Assembly (NCBI GenBank): GCA_003487005.1
Contig: DNFG01000253.1
Coordinates: 1-14,241 of the forward strand
Reading direction: 5' to 3'
DNA: 14,241 nt
Origin: Bryobacterales bacterium
GTDB lineage: Bacteria > Acidobacteriota > Terriglobia > Bryobacterales > Bryobacteraceae
Below, one piece after another: positions 1 to 6,540 of this stretch; the first letter of the stretch is position 1, and every line of letters begins with the position of its first letter. The notes beneath the pieces are model-generated. The model worked only from the letters and a program-made list of their open reading frames with translations. It searched no databases and had not been told where the DNA came from. The translations under genes were made by a program, and so were the position numbers.

Positions 1-39
1 GTCTTCATCCAGTTGACGGGGAAGAAACTCCGTGATTAA
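1..39 (+). CDS. ABC transporter ATP-binding protein, C-terminal end only
   Basis: Frame 1 from the first base reads VFIQLTGKKLRD followed by TAA at 37-39. This matches the typical C-terminus of DrrA/CcmA-like ABC-2 ATPases, which often end in a form like EDVFLxLTGRxLRD. It is followed at once by an ABC-2 permease whose GTG start at 32 lies inside this last stretch, giving an 8-base overlap that suggests translational coupling. The nucleotide-binding domain itself lies upstream of the window and cannot be seen. The call rests on the 12 visible residues plus the context of the permease, so it is likely but not proven. Confidence 0.6.
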   Translation, partial: VFIQLTGKKLRD

Positions 40-1756
40 CCTCCGCGCCTACTCCGCCTACATCCGCAGCACCCTGCTGCTGACCCTGCGCGACCGGACC
101 GTGCTCTTCTTCAGCTACCTCTTTCCGCTCATCTTCTTCATCGCCTTTGGTGAAGGCTTCGGCGCCGCCCAGGGCGCCGGCGCCGCCACCCAGGTCATCG
201 TCATGGTGCTCGTCCTCGGCGTCCTCGGCAACGGCTTCTTCGGCGGCGGAATGCGTGCCACTTTCGAGCGCGAAACCGGCATCTTGAGACGCTTTAAGGT
301 CGCTCCGATCACCCCCGTGCCGATCCTCGTCGCCTCCATCGTCACCGGTCTCGTCATCTACATGCCCGCCGTCTTCCTCTTCTTCGGCATCGCCCGCTTC
401 CGCTATGGCCTCGCTTTCCCCGAACACTGGTTCTCCCTCCTCTTCTTCTTGACCTTCGGTGTCGTCGCCTTCCGCAGCATGGGCTTGATCGTCGCTTCCG
501 TCGTCAATTCCATGGCCGAAAGCCAGATCATCATCCAGCTTCTGTACTTCCCTATGCTCCTGCTCAGCGGCGCCACCATCCCGCTCAGCGCTCTGCCCGA
601 GTGGCTCCAGGTGGTCGCCCAGTTCCTCCCCGCCACCCATCTGTACCTCGGCATGCAGGGCATCCTCATGCGCAACGAATCGGCCATGGATCAATTGGCC
701 GCCATCGGCGCCCTGTCCCTCGCCACCCTCGTCTGCCTCTTCATCGGCGTCAAACTCTTCCGCTGGGAAAAAGACGACCGCCTTAAACCCAGCGCCAAGC
801 TTTGGGTCGCCGCCGCGCTCCTGCCGTTCCTCTTGATCGGCGGCTGGCAGGCCTACAGCCAGGAAAATCTCCGCAAAACGAAGATGATCGACCGCGAACA
901 GCGCCGGAGCCTTTCGTGGCTCATCCGTGACGCGCGCATCTTCACCGGCGACGGCGAAGTCATCGAATCCGGCGCCGTCCTCGTTCGCGGAGGACGGATT
1001 GAAGCCGTCTGGCCCGGCCGCGGCCCCGACCCGGATACCGTCCGCGCCGAGTTGCTCGAAGCCGCGGGCCGGACCCTCCTCCCCGGCTTCATCGACGCCT
1101 GGATTCAACTCCCTCCAGAAACCGGCGACCAGCAGCGGGCGCTGGCCGCGCTTCTCTACTGCGGCATCACTGGCGTGGGAGTCGGCACGGAGCGGCCTGG
1201 CCTGCTAAATGAACTGGCGGCCCGGATTCGCGATGGCGAGACTCTCGGCGCCGCCATCACGGGCTTCGCGCCACCAGAGCCGCCGGCGGGACCCTCGCTG
1301 GCCGCCCGCGAGTGGCTCGACTCCTCAGTGCCCGAACCGGTTCTGCTTGGCCGGTCGCTGACCCAGCAGGTCTTGCCCCCGGATCGCCGCGCCACCCTCG
1401 CCCAATTCATGCGCGGATGGCGCGACCGGCCGGAACCCGGCGACGCCCGGCCGGCGCCAAATCCTCCCTATTCAGCCGCTGGTTTGTGGAATCTGCCTCA
1501 CGGGCCATCCTTTCACAGACAGTTGCAGCTGATGGCGGCTGCCGGGGTGGAGCCAGTGGATATCCTCCACCGGGTCACCGAAGGTGCGGCACAACGCTTC
1601 GGCCTTGAAAACGTGGGCCGTATTCGGCCCGGCGCCGATGCTGACCTCCTTCTCGTGGACGGCAACCCACTCGAAGACATTTCCGCGACCGAGCGCATCG
1701 TGGCCGTCTTTTCCAAGGGCGAACGCGTGAACCGCTCCGCCCTTCTGGAGCACTGA
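32..1756 (+). CDS. ABC-2 type permease fused to a degenerate amidohydrolase-like domain
   Basis: 574 aa. Residues 1-245 are an ABC-2 export permease with six hydrophobic segments (about 22-40, 52-72, 96-122, 132-158, 164-185, 221-243) and the usual RxTFERETGILRR-type cytoplasmic stretch near 75-88. A seventh segment at about 256-273 leads to a soluble domain from about 294 to the end. That domain reads like a cyclic amidohydrolase/imidazolonepropionase-type protein: an N-terminal sandwich (LIRDARIFTGDGEVIESGAV), LLPGFIDA at 349-356, and the C-terminal pattern GRIRPGADADLLLVDGNPLEDI. The metal-binding HxH after FIDA is replaced by W357-I-Q359, and the barrel is much shorter than usual, so hydrolase activity is unlikely. 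With N-in topology the seventh helix would place the domain in the periplasm. The GTG start at 32 overlaps the upstream ATPase stop and has a GGGGAAG stretch about 7 bases upstream. Substrate unknown; probable half of an ATPase/permease efflux system. Confidence 0.85.
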   Translation: MINLRAYSAYIRSTLLLTLRDRTVLFFSYLFPLIFFIAFGEGFGAAQGAGAATQVIVMVLVLGVLGNGFFGGGMRATFERETGILRRFKVAPITPVPILVASIVTGLVIYMPAVFLFFGIARFRYGLAFPEHWFSLLFFLTFGVVAFRSMGLIVASVVNSMAESQIIIQLLYFPMLLLSGATIPLSALPEWLQVVAQFLPATHLYLGMQGILMRNESAMDQLAAIGALSLATLVCLFIGVKLFRWEKDDRLKPSAKLWVAAALLPFLLIGGWQAYSQENLRKTKMIDREQRRSLSWLIRDARIFTGDGEVIESGAVLVRGGRIEAVWPGRGPDPDTVRAELLEAAGRTLLPGFIDAWIQLPPETGDQQRALAALLYCGITGVGVGTERPGLLNELAARIRDGETLGAAITGFAPPEPPAGPSLAAREWLDSSVPEPVLLGRSLTQQVLPPDRRATLAQFMRGWRDRPEPGDARPAPNPPYSAAGLWNLPHGPSFHRQLQLMAAAGVEPVDILHRVTEGAAQRFGLENVGRIRPGADADLLLVDGNPLEDISATERIVAVFSKGERVNRSALLEH

Positions 1757-1780
1757 ACGCCCGCGCCTCCAGCCCCGGGC

Positions 1781-4700
1781 TCACTTCCTCCCGTGGTAGT
1801 CCGGATACGCCGGCTTCCGGTGCTTCACCGGAGGATTCTTCTTCAACTCCTCCAGCACCACCTCCACCGCCTTCTCCAGCTGCGGATCGCGCCCCTGCCG
1901 GACCAGCGCCGGATCCTGCTCCACTTCAATGTCCGGAGCCACCCCCCAGTTCTCGATCTCCCACTCGCCCTGCAAGTTGTAGAACGCCAGGTTCGGCGCC
2001 GTGATGCGCCCGCCGTCAATCAGCGCCGGGAAGCCAAATATCCCCACCAGGCCGCCCCACGTCCGTTTTCCGACCAGCGTCCCCACCTTCAACTGCCGGA
2101 ACATCCACGGCATCGCGTCCCCGCCCGAACCCGCGAATTCGTTCACGATCATCGCCTTCGGACCGAACACTCCATTCATTGGCGTTGTGAAATCATTGCC
2201 CGCCCGCGTTGTGAAATAGCTCAACAACGGCCGCCGCAGCAGATCCACGATGTAATCAGCGATCTGTCCCCCGCCATTGAAGCGCTCGTCGAAGACAAAT
2301 CCTTCCTTGCCCATCTGCGCGAACACCCAGCGGTTAAAATTGGTGTACCCGCCGCCTGCCGTGTTCGGCAGGTGGACATAACCCACACGCCCGCCCGAAA
2401 GCTGTTCCACTTTCCGGCGGTTGCCTTCCACCCAATCCATATAGCGCAAGCCCTGCTCACTCGCCACCGGCACCACGGTCACCTCTCTCGCGCCGTCGCC
2501 GTTTGCGTTCGGCCCGACCTTCAGGCGAACGCTCTTGTTGGCCGTCGCTTCAAAGTGCAGGAACAGATCGTCAGTGTCGCGGACTTCTCTCCCGTTCACT
2601 TCCAGCAGATATTCTCCGGCTTTCACGTCCACGCCAGGTTGCGTCAGTGGCGCCCGCAACTGCGGATTCCAGTTCTCCCCGTTCAATACCTTCGCGAACC
2701 GGTGCCGTCCGTTCTCGCGCGCGTAATCCGCGCCCAGTAACCCGCCAGGCACCTGCCGGACCGGCGGAGATGCCCCGCCAGACACATACAGATGCCCCAC
2801 ACTGATCTCGCCCAGCATCTCCGCGAACAGATAGTTCAGGTCCGCCCGGTGCGCCACCGCAGCCAGGAACGGTTCGTACTTCTTCTCCGCTGCCGCCAGG
2901 TCCAGACCGTGAAAATTCGGCGCATACAGATAGTCCCGCTGTAGCCGCCATGCTTCCCGGTACATCTGCTTCCATTCCGCCACCGGGTCCACGCGCATCT
3001 CCATCGCTGCCGTGTTCAGCGTCCCCGTGTTCGGCCGTGGCGGCGCTGCCGTCCCGCTCACCGCCCACCGTGGGCCCTGCCGGAACAGCATCTTCTCCCC
3101 GTTCTGTGACAGAACAAACTCCCGGACCCCCTCCATCACCTTGTCCAGTTTCCGCGTCTTCAGGTCAAACTTGTGCAGCACCCGTGACGGCGGTCCCTGT
3201 CCGCCCGCCGCGCCCACCGGCGGGTCCTCCAGCAGATAGACAACACCCGTCTTCTCCGATTCCAGTTGTGAAATCGGCCGCGCTGGCACCGGCAGCGCCA
3301 GAATCCGCTGCGAAGTCCCCTCGAAATCGATCCGGACCCCTTCTTCCTGCTTCTCCGGTTCCTTCTTCGGCTCCGGCTTCTTCTCCGGTTCCACCTTCTC
3401 TTCGTCGCTCTCCGGCGCCAGCGGCGACGCTTCGCCCGCCTGCAGCACCGCCAGATACACGCTCCGGTCCTGCGGGCGGTCGATCGACGTCATGTCCAGC
3501 CACCCCGTCCCCAGCCCCTGGTTCGTACTCGCTGTGAAGTAGAGGTACTTCCCGTTCTTGTCAAACCGGGCATACCGCGCATCGCTCAGCCCGTCCGAAA
3601 TCTGTGTCTCTTTGCCCTCCGCCAGCGAGTACACGAACACCGCCCTCAGATGGCTCCTCAGCATCTTCGTGTAAACCACCCACTGCGAATCCTTCGACCA
3701 GTGCGGGTTCACTTCATCCCGGAACGGTGAATCGTAATAATCCCCGTCCCACCGCGATACCTTCCCCGTCTCCAGTTCCACCACCCCCAGCCGCAGCATC
3801 GAATCCCGGAACAAAATCTTCTTGCTGTCCGGCGACCACAACGGATAGTAGTAGAACGCTTTCTCCCCCAGGTCGATCTTCTTCACTTCGCCGGAGCCGT
3901 TCTGTGGCGCGATGTGCAACTGATACTCGCCCGATTCATCACTGAAATAGGCGATGCTCTTTCCGTCCGGCGACCACGCCGGCATCCGTTCGGCCACTCC
4001 CGGCGTCCGCGTCAAATTCCGCGGATCTCCCTTTTCCGCAGGCACCGTGAACACCTCCCCGCGTGCCTCAAACACCGCTCGCGCACCTGACGGGCTCAGT
4101 GACGCGTGGCTGATCCGCGCCGCCACCCGGTCAAACGATGGCCGCACGCCCGGCAGATCCCCCTGCAGCGTGATCTTCACCGGCGACACCCGCCCCGATT
4201 TCAAATCAAACAGCTCGATCCCGCCAAACCGCTCCAGCACAATCGCCCCTGGCCCCAGCGACGCGCTCTTGTAGTCCAGCCCCGTGTTCTTGATCGCCTC
4301 CGTCACCTTCTTTGACTTCAATTCGTACTTGAACAGCGTCACCGGACCATTCCGGTCCGAGAGAAAATACACCGCGTCCGCCGTTGCCAACGGGTTGAAA
4401 TCGTTCGAATTCTCGCGCGGGATCTCCTCCACCCGCGAATCGCTCAACTGCGCCAGCCACACCTTCGACGTCCGCCCGCCCCGGTACCGCTTCCAGATCG
4501 TGAAAGCCGGCGGCATCGGCGTGTAGGCCAGGCGTTGCCCGTCCGGCGTGTACGCCGCGCTGAATCCGCCCGGCAGCGGCACCTGCTCCGCCGGTCCGCC
4601 ATCCACCCCGATCGTGTAGAACTGCTGCAGACCCACAACCGACTGGCGGCTCGACCGGATCAACAACTGCTTTCCGTCCGGCGTGAACGACAGCGGCACA

Positions 4701-5017
4701 TCCAGCCCCGGATGTGCGGTCAACCGCTTCGGCACCCCGCCCGTCACCGGCATCGTGAATACATCCGGATTCCCGTCGTAAGAACCCGAAAATGCGATCG
4801 TCGCCCCATCCGGCGAAAAAACCGCGCCCGTTTCGATCCCGTCTCCGGTTGTCAACCGGATAGCCGCCCCGCCTCCGCGCGGCACACTCCATAAATCGCC
4901 GGCATAGCTGAACACAATGTGTGTCCTGCTCATTGCTGGCTGCTGCGGCAGCAAGGTCTGCGCGGAAACCGCCGCTGCGGCGGCGAGAAGGAGAAAAAGC
5001 GGTACGATGCGTTTCAT
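1781..5017 (-). CDS. Secreted tricorn-like S41 family peptidase
   Basis: 1078 aa. Residues 1-20 (MKRIVPLFLLLAAAAAVSAQ) are a clear Sec signal peptide, so it should act in the periplasm or outside. Residues about 30-500 hold beta-propeller PD40-type repeats (for example PAWSPDGKSIAY at 346-357 and PLWSPDSKKILF at 392-403). A charged Lys/Glu/Pro linker spans about 536-560, and further propeller-like sequence runs to about 650. The tricorn core helical domain starts near 674, a PDZ-like region covers about 760-835, and the S41 catalytic fold lies at about 875-1035. Visible catalytic residues are H742 (in SVGHLYV), the nucleophile S964 (in NEFAGSGGDAMP) and E1022 (in WEIENWGVAPDI). They line up with the tricorn H/S/E set, so it looks active. 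Tricorn peptidases cut peptides into short oligopeptides. The start has an excellent Shine-Dalgarno. It converges with the permease gene with only 24 bp between stops and overlaps the dipeptidase start head to head. Confidence 0.93.
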   Translation of the reverse strand: MKRIVPLFLLLAAAAAVSAQTLLPQQPAMSRTHIVFSYAGDLWSVPRGGGAAIRLTTGDGIETGAVFSPDGATIAFSGSYDGNPDVFTMPVTGGVPKRLTAHPGLDVPLSFTPDGKQLLIRSSRQSVVGLQQFYTIGVDGGPAEQVPLPGGFSAAYTPDGQRLAYTPMPPAFTIWKRYRGGRTSKVWLAQLSDSRVEEIPRENSNDFNPLATADAVYFLSDRNGPVTLFKYELKSKKVTEAIKNTGLDYKSASLGPGAIVLERFGGIELFDLKSGRVSPVKITLQGDLPGVRPSFDRVAARISHASLSPSGARAVFEARGEVFTVPAEKGDPRNLTRTPGVAERMPAWSPDGKSIAYFSDESGEYQLHIAPQNGSGEVKKIDLGEKAFYYYPLWSPDSKKILFRDSMLRLGVVELETGKVSRWDGDYYDSPFRDEVNPHWSKDSQWVVYTKMLRSHLRAVFVYSLAEGKETQISDGLSDARYARFDKNGKYLYFTASTNQGLGTGWLDMTSIDRPQDRSVYLAVLQAGEASPLAPESDEEKVEPEKKPEPKKEPEKQEEGVRIDFEGTSQRILALPVPARPISQLESEKTGVVYLLEDPPVGAAGGQGPPSRVLHKFDLKTRKLDKVMEGVREFVLSQNGEKMLFRQGPRWAVSGTAAPPRPNTGTLNTAAMEMRVDPVAEWKQMYREAWRLQRDYLYAPNFHGLDLAAAEKKYEPFLAAVAHRADLNYLFAEMLGEISVGHLYVSGGASPPVRQVPGGLLGADYARENGRHRFAKVLNGENWNPQLRAPLTQPGVDVKAGEYLLEVNGREVRDTDDLFLHFEATANKSVRLKVGPNANGDGAREVTVVPVASEQGLRYMDWVEGNRRKVEQLSGGRVGYVHLPNTAGGGYTNFNRWVFAQMGKEGFVFDERFNGGGQIADYIVDLLRRPLLSYFTTRAGNDFTTPMNGVFGPKAMIVNEFAGSGGDAMPWMFRQLKVGTLVGKRTWGGLVGIFGFPALIDGGRITAPNLAFYNLQGEWEIENWGVAPDIEVEQDPALVRQGRDPQLEKAVEVVLEELKKNPPVKHRKPAYPDYHGRK
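4988..4993 (+). promoter_or_regulatory. Possible ribosome binding site of the dipeptidase gene
   Basis: AAGGAG, 13 bases before the ATG at 5007 and 22 before the in-frame ATG at 5016. The spacing is long for a Shine-Dalgarno, so this is tentative, but it favours the 5007 start. It lies inside the signal-peptide codons of the tricorn-like gene on the other strand. Confidence 0.4.
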
Positions 5018-5726
5018 GACTCGGCTCCTCTTGATCCTAACTCTCTTCGCCCCCGCCGCCGTGGCGCAAGCGGAGGGAATTTACAGGATCAAGCCCCTCC
5101 GTCCCATCTCTGAGCTCCGCATCGAGGCTCTGCAGGCCTCCCCGCCCGCCGAATCGGGCGACTTCCGTCACTCCGATCTCATCGACCTCGCCACCCTCGA
5201 TCGCACCCTCCGCTTCGATATCAAATACGCCACCGCCGACAATTTCCTCTCCACCCCCGTCTATACCCAGCCCCGCGCCTTCCTCCAGCGCCCCGCCGCC
5301 GAAGCCGCCCTCCGCGCCCACCGCCGCCTCCGCCCCCTCGGCTTCGGACTTCTCGTCCACGACGCCTACCGGCCCTGGTTCGTCACCAAAATCTTCTGGG
5401 ATGCCACCCCCGAACACCAGCGCGACTACGTTGCCGACCCCGCCCAGGGTTCCCGCCATAACCGCGGCTGCGCCATCGATGTCACGTTGTACGATCTGAA
5501 GACCGGCAAGCCCGTCGAGATGCCCTCCGTCTACGACGAATTCACCGAACGAGCATGGCCCAACTACTCCGGCGGCTCCGCCGAAGCCCGCCGGCTCCGT
5601 GACCTCCTCCGCCAAACCATGGAATCCGAAGGGTTTACGGTCTACGACAAGGAATGGTGGCACTTCGACTACCGCGACTGGCGCCGCTACCGGATCGAGA
5701 ATATCCCCTTCGAACAGCTTCCCTGA
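5007..5726 (+). CDS. Secreted D-alanyl-D-alanine dipeptidase, VanX/DdpX family (M15)
   Basis: 239 aa from ATG 5007; an in-frame ATG at 5016 would give 236 aa. Both leave a signal peptide ending near AVAQA at residues 18-22. The mature part is a VanX/DdpX-type zinc dipeptidase, which cleaves D-Ala-D-Ala. It has R122 in HDAYRP, the zinc ligands H151 and D158 in SRHNRGCAIDVT, and the catalytic base E216 with ligand H219 in EWWHF. All expected active-site residues are present. VanX itself is cytoplasmic and about 200 aa, so the signal peptide points to a periplasmic role in dipeptide scavenging or wall turnover rather than depletion of a cytosolic D-Ala-D-Ala pool. The start region overlaps the tricorn-like gene by 11 bases head to head, and its stop is four bases from the stop of the convergent DapF-like gene. 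The frame stays open upstream to 4917, but that part reads antisense through the tricorn signal peptide and was rejected as coding. Confidence 0.9.
   Translation: MRFMTRLLLILTLFAPAAVAQAEGIYRIKPLRPISELRIEALQASPPAESGDFRHSDLIDLATLDRTLRFDIKYATADNFLSTPVYTQPRAFLQRPAAEAALRAHRRLRPLGFGLLVHDAYRPWFVTKIFWDATPEHQRDYVADPAQGSRHNRGCAIDVTLYDLKTGKPVEMPSVYDEFTERAWPNYSGGSAEARRLRDLLRQTMESEGFTVYDKEWWHFDYRDWRRYRIENIPFEQLP
5025..5032 (-). promoter_or_regulatory. Ribosome binding site of the tricorn-like peptidase gene
   Basis: On the minus strand this reads AAGAGGAG, ending 7 bases before the ATG at 5017. It fixes the start of the tricorn-like gene. It lies inside the signal-peptide codons of the divergent dipeptidase gene, so the same bases serve as RBS on one strand and coding sequence on the other. 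Confidence 0.7.
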
Positions 5727-5730
5727 CGCG

Positions 5731-6540
5731 CTAAACCTCAGGATTCCAGTAGTATTCCCCGCCTGCCACGATCTCCGCCGGCCCCTGCATCCGGACCACC
5801 CCGTCCTCCCAGCGCAACGCCAGGTCCCCGGCCAGCGTCTGCACCGTCACTTTGTCCCCCACCAACCCCCGCGCCCGCGCTGCAGCGAATGCCCCCGTCG
5901 AACCCGTCCCCGAGCTCATTGTGAACCCTGCTCCGCGTTCGAAGAACCGAACATCAAGCGTTTCGCCGTCAACAAACCGGACAAAACTGACGTTTGTCCG
6001 GTTTGGGAAGTCCGGATGCACCTCGATCTCCGCCCCTGTCGCCTTCCAATCGAACTCGAAGTCCTCCACGAACAGCGCGCACTGCGGATTGCCCGGGTCG
6101 ATCAGTGTGGCCTCGCGGGTCTCCGCGCTCAGCTTCAATGAATGACGGAGTTCGACTGTCTTCACCTCGCCCATGTTCATCTCGAACAGGAACAAAAGCC
6201 CTTTCCGTTCAAGTAGATGGAGATTCTTGACGCCCGCCCCGGTCCGGATTGGGATCTCCTCCGCTCCCAGCCCCGAATCAACCAGAAACGCCGCCGCGCA
6301 GCGTGTCCCGTTGCCCGAGATCTCCGCTTCGCTGCCGTCCGCGTTGAATAGCCGGATCGCCGCCGGTTCGCCGCCGCGAGGCGGACTGACGAGCAGCCAG
6401 CCATCGCCGCCGACTCCTGCGTGCCGGTCCATCAGCGCCACTGCCGCCTCGACCAGCCTCGATTGCGGCGCTTCGTGCGCCCAGGTGAGCAGAAAATCGT
6501 TGCGCGCTCCGTGCGCCTTAGTGAACGGTATCCGGATCAT
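5731..6540 (-). CDS. DapF-like epimerase fold protein with both catalytic cysteines replaced
   Basis: 269 aa, the usual length of diaminopimelate epimerase, and clearly in that family: KAHGARNDF near the N-terminus, LFNADGSEAEISGNGTRC at 64-81, DPGNPQCALFV at 148-158, FPNRTNVSFVRF at 178-189, and ERGAGFTMSSGTGSTGAF at 201-218. The substrate-holding frame (N14, N66, N151, N183, E201, R202) looks kept. In true DapF the two racemising bases are cysteines in CGNGxRC and ACGTG; here they are S75 and S210, and the histidine of GNPH is Q153. DAP epimerase activity is therefore doubtful, and automatic annotation as dapF would mislead. It could be a dehydratase or isomerase of a related substrate, or a binding protein. 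The ATG at 6540 overlaps the upstream glycosyltransferase stop (ATGA) and has GGAGG 8 bases upstream. The frame stays open upstream to 6720, but that part lies inside the glycosyltransferase gene. Confidence 0.88.
   Translation of the reverse strand: MIRIPFTKAHGARNDFLLTWAHEAPQSRLVEAAVALMDRHAGVGGDGWLLVSPPRGGEPAAIRLFNADGSEAEISGNGTRCAAAFLVDSGLGAEEIPIRTGAGVKNLHLLERKGLLFLFEMNMGEVKTVELRHSLKLSAETREATLIDPGNPQCALFVEDFEFDWKATGAEIEVHPDFPNRTNVSFVRFVDGETLDVRFFERGAGFTMSSGTGSTGAFAAARARGLVGDKVTVQTLAGDLALRWEDGVVRMQGPAEIVAGGEYYWNPEV

Noticed and set aside
5-1108. A minus-strand open frame of 367 codons
   Set aside because: It is antisense to the permease fusion. Its product is a low-complexity Glu/Asp/Gly string, typical of the reverse strand of a C-rich gene.
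1757-1780. A bidirectional terminator between the convergent permease and tricorn genes
   Set aside because: The 24-base gap has only AGCCC-C-GGGCT, which cannot form a hairpin with a usable loop, and no T-run.
5007-5726. Reading the VanX-type gene as vancomycin resistance
   Set aside because: No vanA/vanB-type ligase, vanH or two-component genes are in the window, and the protein has an export signal.
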